In this document: positions 42,995 to 55,469 of the stretch, piece after piece | Layout of the letters: the number at the start of each line of letters is the position of its first letter | Position numbering within the stretch: position 1 is the stretch's first letter | DNA from: Opitutaceae bacterium | GTDB lineage: Bacteria; Verrucomicrobiota; Verrucomicrobiia; Opitutales; Opitutaceae | Length of the DNA stretch: 64,000 nt | Direction: 5' to 3' | NCBI GenBank assembly: GCA_002713695.1 | Contig: PAUB01000050.1 | Span: 164,087 to 228,086 of the forward strand | Translations under genes and position numbers: made by a program | The notes under the pieces: model-generated | The model's input: only the letters and a program-made list of their open reading frames with translations | Databases searched by the model: none | What the model was told of the DNA's origin: nothing

Positions 42995-44080
42995 ATGAAA
43001 ATCCTCATTTTCCAAGACTACCTCCGCAGTGGCGGCACCGAACGGCAATCGGTGTTTCTTGCTACCGCGTTTGCTAAAGAAGGACACGAAACGAGCCTCA
43101 CCACTTTCCGTCCAGGTGGCCCGCTCGCCTCAACGATTGCGCCCGAGGTCACACACCACGTGCTTCAACCTTTCGACACTCGCTGCGATTGGTTTGCGCC
43201 CGGGCTATGCAGCTACATCGAGGAAAACCCCGCCGATATTATCCTGTGCATGGGCCGCATGGCTAATTGCTACGGGCAAGGCATCATGAAAGAGGTGCAA
43301 GATCGTTGGCCTAACACTGCCGTAATCGGCACCATGCGCACCGGCAAACCACTCCCCTGGCTTTTTCGGTTTTCGCTCAAGCATGTCCATCACATCGTCG
43401 CTAATAGTCGCGCGGCTAAAAGCCATCTCGAAACACGCTATTCGATCGACCCGACCAAGATCAGTGTGGTCGCCAACTCACTCGTATTTACGGAACCACC
43501 CAGCGCAGATATCCGCAGTCAGCTTCGAGCCACTCATGGCGCTGATGAGAACACTACTGTGTTGCTCGATGTCGCGATGTTTCGCCCTGAGAAAAATCAA
43601 CGCGCGCTAATCGAAATCGCTGCGAAGCTCCCCGCGGACTTCCCTTGGCAATTGTGGCTTGTGGGCGATGGTGCAGCACTCGAATCGTGCAAGACCTTGG
43701 CTCAAAAACTCGCTGTCACTGATCGTGTGAAATTTCACGGCCTCCGAAGCAATCCCACGCCCTACTATGCGGCCGCCGATCTCGCGGTGCATGCCTCGCA
43801 GAGCGAATCGCTATCCAATTTTCTTATCGAAGCCCAAGCCCACGGACTCCCCGCAATCGCCTACGCCACGCAAGGTGTCGACGAATGTTTTCTGCCTGAT
43901 GACACCGGGATATCGATTCCACTGGGCGAACAAGCCCCATTCCGAGACGCGATCCAACAGCTCGCGTCTCCCGATGAGGCGCGACGAGAACGTGCTCGCA
44001 CTTTCGCCCACAATTCCTTCGATCCGCGGAAGCAGGTAAAGGCCTACCTCGATTTATTCGCCCGCTTAACCAGCAGCTAA
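42995..44080 (+). CDS. GT4-like glycosyltransferase
   Basis: A 361-residue GT-B retaining glycosyltransferase. The N-terminal acceptor domain starts KILIFQDYLRSGGTERQSVFLATAFAKEGHE, typical of the family 4 Gly-rich loop. The C-terminal donor domain contains VAMFRPEKNQRALIEIAAKLP, LWLVGDGAALESC, VKFHGLRSNPTPYYAAADLAVHASQSESLSNFLIEAQAHGLPAIAY, including the E-x7-E motif. It probably builds an exopolysaccharide or LPS sugar chain using a nucleotide sugar on the cytoplasmic face. It is followed three bases later by a DeoR-type regulator. Confidence 0.9.
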   Translation: MKILIFQDYLRSGGTERQSVFLATAFAKEGHETSLTTFRPGGPLASTIAPEVTHHVLQPFDTRCDWFAPGLCSYIEENPADIILCMGRMANCYGQGIMKEVQDRWPNTAVIGTMRTGKPLPWLFRFSLKHVHHIVANSRAAKSHLETRYSIDPTKISVVANSLVFTEPPSADIRSQLRATHGADENTTVLLDVAMFRPEKNQRALIEIAAKLPADFPWQLWLVGDGAALESCKTLAQKLAVTDRVKFHGLRSNPTPYYAAADLAVHASQSESLSNFLIEAQAHGLPAIAYATQGVDECFLPDDTGISIPLGEQAPFRDAIQQLASPDEARRERARTFAHNSFDPRKQVKAYLDLFARLTSS

Positions 44081-44083
44081 ACC

Positions 44084-44851
44084 ATGACGAACAAACAACG
44101 CACCGATCTGATCGAACGTCATATTCGCAAGCACCGCTATTCAGATTTGCGCACGCTGGCCACGCGCTTTGGCAGTTCGCTTTCCACCGTTCGCCGCGCT
44201 CTCGATTCGCTCGAAGAAAAAGGTGTTGTGCAGCGTCACCATGGCGGAGCGTCTCTAATCGAAACCGATGAAGTGGCGCAAGAATACGATTTCATCGCGC
44301 GCAATTTACGTAATCCCGACGAGAAATTTGTCATCGCGAGTCTCGTCGCGAAGCAGATCCAACCCGGCATGACCGTGATTCTCGATGGCGGCAGCACTAC
44401 TTATGCGGTTGCCCGCCTACTCGTCGATAAGCGCCTACAGGTCATCACCAACTCTCTCCCCATCGCCAGTCTGTTCAGCGATGTCGGCAGCGTGGAGACC
44501 ATCGTAATTGGCGGCACGGTCTACAATCGATTGGGCGTCGCGCTCGGTCCGATGTGCGAAGAATTCTTCTCCCAAGTGCACGCCGACGTCGCCGTGCTGG
44601 GCGGTGCAGGTATCACGGAAAGCGGCATCTGGAACCACAACGCCCTGATCGTCGCCGCTCAGCGTAAAATGATCCAAGCCTCCGAACGCTGCGTGTTCGC
44701 TCTCGATAAATCCAAATTCGGGCGCAAAGCGCTCAATCTCACGACTCCCTTCGACGAAAGCTTCACCATCATCACCGACAACAAACCAAACGTGCCAGTG
44801 ACCAAAGCCATCAGCACCGCAAAGGCTAAGCTGATCCTAGCGAAGAAATAG
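44084..44851 (+). CDS. DeoR/GlpR family transcriptional regulator
   Basis: A 255-residue regulator. The N-terminal winged helix-turn-helix is YSDLRTLATRFGSSLSTVRRALDSLEEKGVVQRHHGGASL, with the RHHGGA wing typical of DeoR. The DeoR C-terminal sensor has VILDGGSTTYAVARLL, VITNSLPIASLF, GGTVYNRLGVALGP and ITDNK, a fold that senses a phosphorylated sugar. It begins three bases after the glycosyltransferase stop, so the two are cotranscribed, which is unusual because no sugar kinase or transporter is nearby. Its target operon and effector are unknown. Confidence 0.93.
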   Translation: MTNKQRTDLIERHIRKHRYSDLRTLATRFGSSLSTVRRALDSLEEKGVVQRHHGGASLIETDEVAQEYDFIARNLRNPDEKFVIASLVAKQIQPGMTVILDGGSTTYAVARLLVDKRLQVITNSLPIASLFSDVGSVETIVIGGTVYNRLGVALGPMCEEFFSQVHADVAVLGGAGITESGIWNHNALIVAAQRKMIQASERCVFALDKSKFGRKALNLTTPFDESFTIITDNKPNVPVTKAISTAKAKLILAKK

Positions 44852-44880
44852 CATCTCGCGCGGCCTCTCCTGACAACAGT

Positions 44881-47800
44881 ATGTCAGAAAGCCGCTGGTC
44901 TTTCTCCACGAGTTGCATTCACGCTGACACCGTTCTTTGTAGTTCCGTGACCACACCGCGCTCATCCAAAACACCTCAATGTGTCCGCCTCCGTGGCGTC
45001 AGACAGAATAACCTCAAAGGCTTCGATATCGATCTGCCTCTGAGGCGCTACATTGCCGTCACCGGATTGAGCGGAACGGGAAAATCGTCACTGGTTTTCG
45101 ATACGCTTCACGCCGAGGGACAACGCCGCTACGTCGAAACGTTCAGCGCCTACACCCGCCAGTTTCTCGACCTGCTCGATAAGCCTAAAGTCGATTCCAT
45201 CGAGAACATCCGACCCTCGATTGCGATTCAGCAAAGCAACACCGTAAAGACCTCGCGCTCGACGGTCGGCACGATGACGGAACTCACCGATTTTTTCAAA
45301 GTGTGGTTCAGCCATGTGTCCGCTTGCTTCGATCCTGAAACCGGCGAGCCAGTCGAAGACGACACTGCTCTCACGATCTGGGATAAGACGGTGCTGAGCT
45401 ATCCGGATCAGACTCTCCTGCTCTGCTTTACGATTATCCGGCCGGCCAAGATTAAATGGGCGGAAATTTTCAAGAACCTGCTGCAACAAGGCTATGTGCG
45501 CGTGCTGGCCAATAAGCGCATTCACAAGCTAGCCGATCTTTCCGCGAAGCCGCCAAAGGAATTCTCCGACACTTTTCACGTCGTCCAGGATCGCGTGAGC
45601 ATTACCTCAGCAAATCGCAGCCGCTTTATCGAAGCAGTCGAAGCGGCCATGCATTACGGACAAGGCCAGGTGCAACTCTACGTTCACCAGCGAAACGAAT
45701 CGAAAGCAGATTCGTTTTCTGATGCCGGGCGCTATTCGCGCGGGCTTCACTCTCCGAAGACCGGGCGCACCTTCCGCGCCGCGACTCCCGCACTTTTCTC
45801 CTTCAATTCCCCGCTCGGCGCCTGCCCGAAATGTCGGGGATTTGGCCGCGTAATCGACATCGACTACCGCCTCGCCCTGCCCGATCAATCGCTCTCGATC
45901 GACGAGGGCGTGATCAAATGTTGGGAGAGTGATGTCTACGGCGAATCCAAAAAAGACCTGAAGGTTTTCACAAAGAAGAAAAAGATTCCGACCAACGTTT
46001 CCTTCGCGTCGCTCACAGAAGAACAGCGCGATTTCGTCATCAACGGCGAACCCGGTTATAGTGAAAACAGTGATAAGACCTGGCCCGAGTATTGGTATGG
46101 CGTGAAAGGCTTTTTCGATTGGCTCGAAAAGAACACCTACAAGATGCACGTGCGCGTCTTCCTCTCTCGCTACCGCACTTACAACACATGCCCGGAATGT
46201 AACGGCACGAGATTGCAGCCCGAAGCCCTTTGCTGGAAATGGAACGGCTATTCGCTGCCCCAACTCTACCAACTCCCTGTCGGCGAGTTGCTCAATCTGG
46301 TCGCGGCGTCCTCGCTTAAAGACGACGATCCTCAAACCACCATCGCCTACGAATCCATTGTCACGCGACTGCGTTATCTGGATCAGGTAGGTCTCGGCTA
46401 TCTGACAATGGATCGCACCTCGCGCACACTATCCGGCGGCGAGGTCCAACGCGTAAATCTCACGAGCTGCTTGGGCACATCGTTGGTGGATACTCTTTTC
46501 GTGCTCGATGAACCCAGTGTCGGGTTGCACCCGCGCGACATCGATCGACTGATCGACATCATTCGCACGCTCACTGACACCGGAAACACTCTCGTCGTTG
46601 TCGAACATGATGAAGCGATGATCAAAGCCGCCGATCATATCATCGAAGTCGGGCCCGAACCCGGCTCTCGCGGCGGGCATATCGTCTATCAAGGCAGTGT
46701 CACGGGACTGAATCATTCTGAGAAAAGTATCACCGGCGCATATTTCTCTGGTCGCGAAAGCGTGGAGACACCCGCTATTCGTCGAAAGGTTCCGAAGCGT
46801 CACCCAGCACTGCATTTCCGCAACGTCACCAAGCACAATATTGAGAAGCTATCGTTTAGCATTCCGGTTGGCAGATTCGTTTGCCTTAGTGGTGTTTCAG
46901 GATCGGGTAAATCCACTCTCCTCGACAACGTCATACATCAAGGACTGAGCGCGCATCAGAACCTCATCACCGGAGATCCCGCTATGATTGAGTCGATTCA
47001 CTGCGATCAGCAGTTTTCCGAAATCGTGCTCGTAGATCAATCACCGCTCTCGCGAACCCCACGTTCCAACCCCGCTCTCTATTGCGAAGCGTGGGATGCT
47101 ATTCGCAACCTCTTCGCCGCTACCCCAGAAGCACAGCAAGCAGGGTTCACTCATACGAGCTTTTCATTCAACAGCGGCGAGGGGCGATGCTATCATTGCC
47201 AAGGACTCGGCTACGAGAAAGTGGAGATGCAATTTCTCTCCGACGTTTATGTGCCCTGTCCTGTTTGCGAAGGACAGCGATTCAAACCCGAAGTGCTCGC
47301 GATTCGTTGGCAGGATAAATCCATTGCCGATCTCCTCGCCACGTGTATCTCAGACGCGCGTAAACTCTTTGCCGAACAACCGAACATCGCGAAAAAACTG
47401 CTATCGCTCGATTCGGTTGGTCTGGGCTACCTCACCCTCGGACAACCGCTTAACACCTTGTCCGGTGGCGAATCGCAGCGCCTTAAACTCGTGCGCTATC
47501 TTAGTAACATCTCGAACGACTCGAGCACAGATGAAACCACAACCGACCCCGCGCTGCTCCTCCTCGACGAGCCCACTACCGGACTCCATCGCCATGATGT
47601 GAAACGCCTGCTGTCAGTGCTTCAAGCTCTCGTGAATTGCGGGCACAGCTTGATCATAATCGAACACAACCTCGATGTGCTTAAATCAGCGGATTGGATT
47701 ATCGAAATCGGTCCTGAAGCTGGTTCAGATGGCGGCAAAATTGTCGCCGAAGGAACTCCCGAAGACATCCTGAAGACCGCCACCGAAACCGCCCCTTTCC

Positions 47801-50619
47801 TCCAACAGGCCATTCACGGAGGTCAGCTCTCATTTAACGAACCAGCTGAACGTCTGGTCGCGGAATCACAAGCGACCTATACAAGTAACGGCGCGACGAA
47901 AATCGCTCCACGCAGTGATGTGCTGACGATCACCGGAGCACGGGAAAACAATCTTAAGAACGTCACCCTCGAGATTCCCCATCATCAATTATCAGTCGTT
48001 ACAGGCGTATCAGGATCAGGTAAATCCACCCTCGCGTTCGATATCGTCTTTGCAGAAGGCCAGCGTCGCTTCATGGAATCAATGTCGCCTTATGCGCGGC
48101 AATTCGTTGAACAGCTTCCGCGCCCATCGATCGATCGCCTAACGGGCATCCCTCCGACCGTCGCGATCGAGCAACGTGTGACACGCGGCTCCCGCAAGTC
48201 GACCGTCGCGACGATTACCGAGGTCGCGCAATACCTACGCCTACTCTACGCCCGCATGGGTGTTCAGCATCACCCTGATACGGATCATGCCGTCGAGGCA
48301 CTATCGCCAGCCCAGCTTCGCAAACTGCTCACGCGGGTGCTCGCCACGCCCAAAGCGAAACGAGCCAAACATCTCTATCTCTGCGCCCCGTTGATTCGCG
48401 GACGAAAGGGCCACCATCAACCTATTGCCACTTGGATCGCTCAGCAGGGCTACGAGTTAATGCGGGCTGATGGTCAACTCCTCGCCGCTGAAGCGTTCGC
48501 GAAACTCGATCGTTATCGTGAACACGACATTGAGGTCGTAGTCGCCGATCTGAAAAAGAGCGATCAGGTTGCAGAAGATCTCAAGACCGCGCTTCGACTC
48601 GGCAAGGGGTCATGTTTTGTGCTCGATCCCAAAGGTGGAATTCTCTCGTGGTTTTCAACCACGCGCACCGATATCGAATCGGGTGAATCTTTCCCCGAGC
48701 TCGATCCGAAACATTTTTCGTTCAACTCACCTCGCGGCTGGTGTCCGTCCTGCCGTGGCCACGGACGAATCTTTCCATGGATGCTAGAACCGGAAGACAA
48801 GAATGCCGATCCGATCGCACGACTACGCGCGTTTGGCGTCGATAGTGCGGAGAATGTTTCTAACCAAGGCTCCCCTTGCCCCGATTGCGAGGGCACGCGA
48901 ATCAATCGAATTTCTCGTGCAGTCAAACTTCACCTGAAGGGCAAGCAACCCGCGATATCCTTACCCGAGCTTCTCAGCTGCACCTCCGATGAATTGCTCA
49001 CGCGACTCCATCAACTCCTACTCGATCAACGCGGCAAACTGATCACGCAAGACATCGTGCCGCAAATCGAGGAGCGTCTGAAATTTCTCGACCACGTGGG
49101 TCTCGGTTACCTCTCGCTGGACCGGCCCACCGAGACACTTTCCGGTGGCGAGGCCCAACGTATCCGGCTCGCCGCCCAGCTCGGTTCCAATCTATCCGGC
49201 GTGCTCTACGTGCTCGATGAGCCCAGCATTGGACTCCACGCAAAAGACAATGATCGACTGATCGAGACTCTGCAAACGCTGCGTGCCAAAGGAAATACGC
49301 TGCTCGTCGTCGAACACGACGGCGCACTGATGGAACGAGCCGATCGCATCATCGATCTGGGTCCTGACGCAGGTATTCACGGAGGCGAACTGCTCGCCGA
49401 AGGCACTCCAGAACAAATCAAACGCAGTGCCAAATCACTGACAGGACTATTCCTCAAAAAGGGCATCAACCATCCCCTTCGAGGCACTTATCGGGATCTG
49501 CCCAAGCGACCTGAGAAGAAAACCAAGAGTAACGATTGGCTCGAATTGAAAGGCGCGAATTTCCGTAACCTCCGCAACATCAACCTGCGCTTGCCCAAGG
49601 CTCGCCTCATCATGGTCGCGGGGCCAAGTGGCGCTGGTAAGTCTACCCTCTTCCGCGACGTGCTTCACCCCGCCGTCACCCATGCGATCACATCCCAAAA
49701 GAACCGTCTCACCGGGAAAGCATTTGTTCGTAATACGAACTTTCAGGAATTCGGAAGCTCGGTAGCCGCGGAACCTTTCACCGAGTTAAGCGGCGCAGCT
49801 GGTTTCAAATCCGTGATCGAAGTCGACCAGGCTCCCATCGGGAAAACCCCACGTTCCACTCCCGCAACCTATCTCGGCATCTTCGATTTGATCAGGCAGT
49901 TCTTCTCTTCGCTGCCTGAATCGAAAATACGCGGCTACACCGCCACACGTTTCTCGTTCAATACTGCTGAGGGGCGCTGTGAATCCTGCAAAGGCGCGGG
50001 CCGCATCAAACTCGAAATGGCCTTCATGCCCAATACGTTTCTCCCGTGCGATGATTGCAGCGAAATGCGTTATGGACCGGAACTCTCCGAAATCACATGG
50101 AAAGGCAAAACTATCGGCGAAGTGCTTCAGCTCACATTTGATGAGGCCGTCACGTTCTTCGATTTTCATTCGCAACTCACTCAGGTCTGCCAGCTCATGG
50201 CAGATTGCGGTTTAGGTTATCTCACCTTGGGGCAAAGTTCGCCCACTCTCTCGGGTGGCGAAGCCCAGCGGTTGAAACTCGTGACCGAGCTCGCGCGAGG
50301 CCTGGCTACTTACATGGAGCGCTCGCGTGGCATCCAACCACGCAATCTCTACTTGCTCGAAGAACCCACGATCGGTCTGCATCTGAGCGACTGCGTAAAA
50401 TTAATCCACGTGCTTCATTCGCTCGTCGAACAGGGACACACGGTGGTCGTGATCGAGCATCATTTGGATTTGATCGCCGAAGCCGATTACGTGGTCGAGC
50501 TAGGGCCCGAAGGGGGACCCGGTGGCGGCAAGTTACTCTATCAGGGAAATCTCGAAGGACTGCGCAAAATCATAGCGAGCCCCACGGCCCCTTACCTGCG
50601 TAAACTACTTGGCGATTAA
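44881..50619 (+). CDS. uvrA: Double-length UvrA excinuclease ABC subunit
   Basis: A 1912-residue protein containing two complete UvrA units in tandem; ordinary UvrA has about 940 residues. There are four Walker A loops: GLSGTGKSS near 62, GVSGSGKST near 671, GVSGSGKST near 1042 and GPSGAGKST near 1581. There are four LSGGE signatures, near 517, 860, 1420 and 1790. Zinc modules are [59 protein letters not shown] and [24 protein letters not shown]. UvrA dimers find bulky DNA lesions and load UvrB. Here one chain can supply the dimer. Similar doubled UvrA occurs in chlamydiae. The coding frame is intact throughout. The start ATG at 44881 follows the DeoR gene by 29 bp. Confidence 0.96.
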   Translation: MSESRWSFSTSCIHADTVLCSSVTTPRSSKTPQCVRLRGVRQNNLKGFDIDLPLRRYIAVTGLSGTGKSSLVFDTLHAEGQRRYVETFSAYTRQFLDLLDKPKVDSIENIRPSIAIQQSNTVKTSRSTVGTMTELTDFFKVWFSHVSACFDPETGEPVEDDTALTIWDKTVLSYPDQTLLLCFTIIRPAKIKWAEIFKNLLQQGYVRVLANKRIHKLADLSAKPPKEFSDTFHVVQDRVSITSANRSRFIEAVEAAMHYGQGQVQLYVHQRNESKADSFSDAGRYSRGLHSPKTGRTFRAATPALFSFNSPLGACPKCRGFGRVIDIDYRLALPDQSLSIDEGVIKCWESDVYGESKKDLKVFTKKKKIPTNVSFASLTEEQRDFVINGEPGYSENSDKTWPEYWYGVKGFFDWLEKNTYKMHVRVFLSRYRTYNTCPECNGTRLQPEALCWKWNGYSLPQLYQLPVGELLNLVAASSLKDDDPQTTIAYESIVTRLRYLDQVGLGYLTMDRTSRTLSGGEVQRVNLTSCLGTSLVDTLFVLDEPSVGLHPRDIDRLIDIIRTLTDTGNTLVVVEHDEAMIKAADHIIEVGPEPGSRGGHIVYQGSVTGLNHSEKSITGAYFSGRESVETPAIRRKVPKRHPALHFRNVTKHNIEKLSFSIPVGRFVCLSGVSGSGKSTLLDNVIHQGLSAHQNLITGDPAMIESIHCDQQFSEIVLVDQSPLSRTPRSNPALYCEAWDAIRNLFAATPEAQQAGFTHTSFSFNSGEGRCYHCQGLGYEKVEMQFLSDVYVPCPVCEGQRFKPEVLAIRWQDKSIADLLATCISDARKLFAEQPNIAKKLLSLDSVGLGYLTLGQPLNTLSGGESQRLKLVRYLSNISNDSSTDETTTDPALLLLDEPTTGLHRHDVKRLLSVLQALVNCGHSLIIIEHNLDVLKSADWIIEIGPEAGSDGGKIVAEGTPEDILKTATETAPFLQQAIHGGQLSFNEPAERLVAESQATYTSNGATKIAPRSDVLTITGARENNLKNVTLEIPHHQLSVVTGVSGSGKSTLAFDIVFAEGQRRFMESMSPYARQFVEQLPRPSIDRLTGIPPTVAIEQRVTRGSRKSTVATITEVAQYLRLLYARMGVQHHPDTDHAVEALSPAQLRKLLTRVLATPKAKRAKHLYLCAPLIRGRKGHHQPIATWIAQQGYELMRADGQLLAAEAFAKLDRYREHDIEVVVADLKKSDQVAEDLKTALRLGKGSCFVLDPKGGILSWFSTTRTDIESGESFPELDPKHFSFNSPRGWCPSCRGHGRIFPWMLEPEDKNADPIARLRAFGVDSAENVSNQGSPCPDCEGTRINRISRAVKLHLKGKQPAISLPELLSCTSDELLTRLHQLLLDQRGKLITQDIVPQIEERLKFLDHVGLGYLSLDRPTETLSGGEAQRIRLAAQLGSNLSGVLYVLDEPSIGLHAKDNDRLIETLQTLRAKGNTLLVVEHDGALMERADRIIDLGPDAGIHGGELLAEGTPEQIKRSAKSLTGLFLKKGINHPLRGTYRDLPKRPEKKTKSNDWLELKGANFRNLRNINLRLPKARLIMVAGPSGAGKSTLFRDVLHPAVTHAITSQKNRLTGKAFVRNTNFQEFGSSVAAEPFTELSGAAGFKSVIEVDQAPIGKTPRSTPATYLGIFDLIRQFFSSLPESKIRGYTATRFSFNTAEGRCESCKGAGRIKLEMAFMPNTFLPCDDCSEMRYGPELSEITWKGKTIGEVLQLTFDEAVTFFDFHSQLTQVCQLMADCGLGYLTLGQSSPTLSGGEAQRLKLVTELARGLATYMERSRGIQPRNLYLLEEPTIGLHLSDCVKLIHVLHSLVEQGHTVVVIEHHLDLIAEADYVVELGPEGGPGGGKLLYQGNLEGLRKIIASPTAPYLRKLLGD

Positions 50620-50650
50620 TCAACTCGCCTGGAACACGCGGCTATCATGA

Positions 50651-52084
<1,434 letters not shown>

Positions 52085-52102
52085 GCAGGATTCCTTTTTA
52101 TA

Positions 52103-52131
52103 AAAGCCGGTTCTTTGGGACCGGCTTTTTT
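52103..52131 (+). terminator. Intrinsic terminator of eno
   Basis: AAAGCCGGT and ACCGGCTTT form a perfect 9-bp stem over an 8-nt loop, followed by a T-run. It lies about 20 bp after the eno stop. Confidence 0.95.
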
Positions 52132-52194
52132 GTGTCTCTTCACACTGCAAGCTTACCCTCGACACGACTTGGCTCATTTGCCCAACTTACCTTC

Positions 52195-52761
52195 ATGAAA
52201 CGACCGCTGCTTTTCATCCTCGTCGCGTCACTCCTTTTACCCACATTCGCGTTGGCTAAAACCGAGACAGAAGACGCCGCACGCGATGAACGTGTGAAGG
52301 CCCGACTCGCCGAGCATACCAAAACAAAGCGAGACGCCGCTCGTGCCAAATACGTTAAACAAGAGGCAAAAGATGATGATAAGGTTGCTGCGAATACGGC
52401 CGAGAAGGAAGTCACTGTCATTCAAGACTTCGTGGTCAACAGCCGACGAATCAGCGATCTCGATATCGAGATCAAGAAACTGAACAAGAAAATCGTCCGC
52501 TACAGTAAGCGTATCAAACGCACTGATCTGGACAAGACTCTCAACAGTGGCGATAACCCAAAAATTCTCAATATCTTCGGCGGGAATACCGCCAATCAAC
52601 GCGAAGCCATCGCCTACGAACGCGTTTCCTTAATGGAGGCCGAACGCGACATTCTTGAGGCGATGAAATACGTGCAGACGCATCAGAAAGACAAGCAGCT
52701 GAAAAAGCAGCTAAATGCCATCCGCACGATGATCACGCAGCTCGAAAGCAACCTGCTATAA
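52195..52761 (+). CDS. Hypothetical exported coiled-coil protein
   Basis: A 188-residue protein from the ATG at 52195, with a standard signal peptide (KRPLLFILVASLLLPTFALA, cleavage after ALA). The mature part is highly charged and rich in Lys, Glu, Asp and Arg, with heptad-like helices (EDAARDERVKARLAEHTKTKRDAARAKY; DLDIEIKKLNKKIVRYSKRI; YERVSLMEAERDILEAMKYV). A small Gly/Asn-rich break (NIFGGNTANQRE) separates the helices. No family recognised. It ends with TAA directly abutting the ATG of the phosphoesterase gene, so the two are almost certainly cotranscribed. It may be a periplasmic structural or envelope-associated protein. Confidence 0.7.
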   Translation: MKRPLLFILVASLLLPTFALAKTETEDAARDERVKARLAEHTKTKRDAARAKYVKQEAKDDDKVAANTAEKEVTVIQDFVVNSRRISDLDIEIKKLNKKIVRYSKRIKRTDLDKTLNSGDNPKILNIFGGNTANQREAIAYERVSLMEAERDILEAMKYVQTHQKDKQLKKQLNAIRTMITQLESNLL

Positions 52762-53730
52762 ATGCAGAAACCACTCGGGCAGCCCGACGAAACACTCGCC
52801 GCGGGTGAAGAGATCGTATTTCGATTTCTTCAGATCAACGATACGCATTACCAGACGGACGCCCTCCAGCCTCCGCCTCTCAATTTCCAGGGCTCCAATC
52901 GTCGGGCCGAATGGCTATGCGAAGCACTGCGACGAGGTGACTTCATCCCTCCCGTCGATTTCCTCTTACACGTCGGCGATTTGGTAAACACTGCTTACGA
53001 ATCTGAGTTCGCCGCGATCAAACACCTGTTGGATCGCACTGGCATTCCCTATCACACGACGGTTGGAAACCACGACAATCACAACCTCGAGGGAGACTCG
53101 GAAAAGGAGGCGCCCTACCGCCAAATTATCGGTGATCAGTTTCACTACACATTTACGCATAAGGGGCTGGGCTTCGTCGTCGCCAACAACTCAGGATCGG
53201 CCACTCCGGAACTCACCGCCCAGGCCATCGATGATCGAGAACGACATCTCCGCTCACATCTGGAATCACACGTGGATCGTCCCGTTATCATCGCCTGCCA
53301 CATCCCCGTTGTGCCAATGAGAGAAGAGGCGGTCCTGAAAAGCAGCTTTGATATTCCGACCTACAAAGTCGCCGAACCGGGCATGTTGAATATCATCGAA
53401 GAGCACCGAGATCACGTCTCCGCCGTGCTAGGCGGCCACCTTCACCTCTCAGGTCTCGTGCGACAAAATGGGATCAACCACATCGATGTAAGCGGCACCG
53501 CAGGTTACCCGCACGATATCGCTCTGCACACGGTCACCCGCGAGGCGCTCATCACAAAGCTCATCGCCCTCCCCGACGAACTCCACGATCCAAGCACCAA
53601 CATCCACGGCAAACCATTTCAGGATAAGAACTTCACCGATTCCAATCATCTCGATCATAGCACCTATCTACGAGGTCACGTCGATGAACGAACGGTGCGA
53701 ACCGCACTGAAATTGCCACTGCGAGCCTGA
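52762..53730 (+). CDS. Calcineurin-like metallophosphoesterase
   Basis: A 322-residue enzyme with all dimetal motifs in order: D-x-H in LQINDTHYQTD, GD in LLHVGDLVNTA, GNHD in TTVGNHDNHN, His in IIACHIPVVP, and GH-x-H in VLGGHLHLSGLV. This layout resembles the class III cyclic-nucleotide phosphodiesterase/Icc and purple-acid-like group. The substrate is unknown. No signal peptide is present, so it acts in the cytosol. It begins with no gap after the exported coiled-coil protein gene. A C-terminal extension of about 60 residues after the catalytic core (from about PDELHDPSTN) is not recognised. Confidence 0.88.
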   Translation: MQKPLGQPDETLAAGEEIVFRFLQINDTHYQTDALQPPPLNFQGSNRRAEWLCEALRRGDFIPPVDFLLHVGDLVNTAYESEFAAIKHLLDRTGIPYHTTVGNHDNHNLEGDSEKEAPYRQIIGDQFHYTFTHKGLGFVVANNSGSATPELTAQAIDDRERHLRSHLESHVDRPVIIACHIPVVPMREEAVLKSSFDIPTYKVAEPGMLNIIEEHRDHVSAVLGGHLHLSGLVRQNGINHIDVSGTAGYPHDIALHTVTREALITKLIALPDELHDPSTNIHGKPFQDKNFTDSNHLDHSTYLRGHVDERTVRTALKLPLRA

Positions 53731-53786
53731 CCTCTAACTCAAGGCTTTCCTTCGCTGGGCAACTATGTCCATCTGTGAGGTTTTTC

Positions 53787-55421
53787 ATGTCCGCCACTCA
53801 GGAAATCGACCGCCGCCGCACCTTTGCCATCATATCTCATCCTGATGCGGGTAAAACCACGTTGACCGAGAAATTTCTTCTCTACGGCAACGCGATCCAT
53901 CTGGCGGGTGCCGTCAAGGACCGCAAAAACGCTCGCGCGACGGCATCTGATTGGATGGATATCGAAAAACAGCGCGGTATTTCGATCTCATCGACCGTCC
54001 TCCAATTCGATTACGAAGGTTGCGCCGTCAATCTGCTCGATACTCCCGGTCACAAAGACTTTTCAGAAGATACTTATCGCGTGCTCACCGCCGTCGATGC
54101 GGCACTCATGGTAATTGATACTGCCAAGGGCGTTGAAGCGCAGACCCGCAAACTATTCGAAGTCTGTCGTCGTCGTGGCGTGCCGATCTTCACGTTTATG
54201 AACAAGTGCGATCGTCCCATGCGCGACCCCTTGGAACTGCTCGACGAATTGGAAAGCGTGCTCGGCCTGCAAGCCTCACCTGTCATTTGGCCACTCGGCA
54301 ATGGCCCCACTTTTAAAGGCGTTTTTGATCGCAGTAAAAAACAAGTTCACCTCTTCGATCGCGTGCCCGGCGGCGCGTTTGAGGCTCCGGTGAAAGTATC
54401 CTCGATTGAAGATGCTGCAGTGCGCGAAAAGCTCGATGACTACGCCTACGGGCAAGTCACCGAACAACTAGAGATGCTTAATGGCGCTGGTCATCCCTTT
54501 GATCTCGGTGCGATTCACGCCGGTGAACAAACTCCCGTCTATTTCGGTTCGGCGATTAACAATTTTGGGATCGAACTCCTGCTCAACGGATTCCTGCACC
54601 ATTCTGTGCCACCGGCACCACGCACATCAGTAAGCGTCACTGTGCCCGGCCTACCCGCGCCGACCGAAGCACGCGAAATCCCCGTGACGTATGAAAAATT
54701 CTCCGGTTTCGTTTTCAAAATTCAGGCCAACATGGATCCGCGTCACCGCGATCGCATCGCATTCATCCGCGTATGTTCAGGCAAATTTACCCGCGACATG
54801 CTCGTCACGCACCAGCGCACGGGCAAAACCATCCGCCTCTCTTCTGCCCATAGACTCTTCGGGCAAGATCGCGAGACAGTCGACCTAGCATGGCCCGGCG
54901 ATGTAATCGGACTCGTTGGCCACAGCGAGTTTGGCATCGGCGATACGCTCACCGAAGATCGCACGATTAATTACGACGAGATCCCACGGTTCCCTTCCGA
55001 AGTGTTTTCTTACATCTCCAATCCCACTCCGGCCGATTCCAAAAAATATCGAGCGGGTCTGGATCAGCTCCTACAGGAAGGCGTGGTCCAATCTTTCCAT
55101 GCGCGTAACGCCCCACCCGGCGCGACCTTGCTCGCGGCAGTCGGCACGTTGCAATTCGAAGTCGTGCAACATCGTCTCAAAGGCGAATACAAAGCCGAAT
55201 CCAATCTCGTGGCATCACCATGGACTCTCCTCCGCTGGCTGGAGCCACATCCAAGCCTCGAAGACCCGTCATCCATCGTCGTCGCGAGTGGCGTGAGTTT
55301 CGGCACCGATAAGTTCGAGCATCCCATCGTCCTCTTCCCTAACGAATGGTCGATGAACTACTTCGCCGAAAAGAACCCTGAGCTCAAAATGCACGAGCAA
55401 CCCCTCGAGTTGGCGACCTGA
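53787..55421 (+). CDS. prfC: Peptide chain release factor 3
   Basis: A 544-residue translational GTPase. The P-loop AIISHPDAGKTTLTEKFLL and the switch region with RGISISSTVLQF are present, followed by G3 NLLDTPGHKDFSEDTYR and G4 TFMNKCDR. The RF3-specific features are the AVKDRKNARATASDWMDIEKQRGIS segment and the C-terminal domain with GALQ-like TLQFEVVQHRLKGEYK. RF3 removes RF1/RF2 after termination and contributes to post-peptidyl-transfer quality control. An in-frame GTG at 53775 could add four residues; the ATG at 53787 better fits the family. The gene stands alone between the phosphoesterase and dacA. Confidence 0.96.
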   Translation: MSATQEIDRRRTFAIISHPDAGKTTLTEKFLLYGNAIHLAGAVKDRKNARATASDWMDIEKQRGISISSTVLQFDYEGCAVNLLDTPGHKDFSEDTYRVLTAVDAALMVIDTAKGVEAQTRKLFEVCRRRGVPIFTFMNKCDRPMRDPLELLDELESVLGLQASPVIWPLGNGPTFKGVFDRSKKQVHLFDRVPGGAFEAPVKVSSIEDAAVREKLDDYAYGQVTEQLEMLNGAGHPFDLGAIHAGEQTPVYFGSAINNFGIELLLNGFLHHSVPPAPRTSVSVTVPGLPAPTEAREIPVTYEKFSGFVFKIQANMDPRHRDRIAFIRVCSGKFTRDMLVTHQRTGKTIRLSSAHRLFGQDRETVDLAWPGDVIGLVGHSEFGIGDTLTEDRTINYDEIPRFPSEVFSYISNPTPADSKKYRAGLDQLLQEGVVQSFHARNAPPGATLLAAVGTLQFEVVQHRLKGEYKAESNLVASPWTLLRWLEPHPSLEDPSSIVVASGVSFGTDKFEHPIVLFPNEWSMNYFAEKNPELKMHEQPLELAT

Positions 55422-55469
55422 TGCCATTTTCTCTCGCGAATTGATCCTTTTAATTTCTCCTTGAAGCAC

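Noticed and set aside
45607..46335. 242-codon minus-strand frame inside uvrA, and similar long antisense frames elsewhere
   Set aside because: They lie opposite conserved UvrA motifs with no start context or family match; a compositional shadow.
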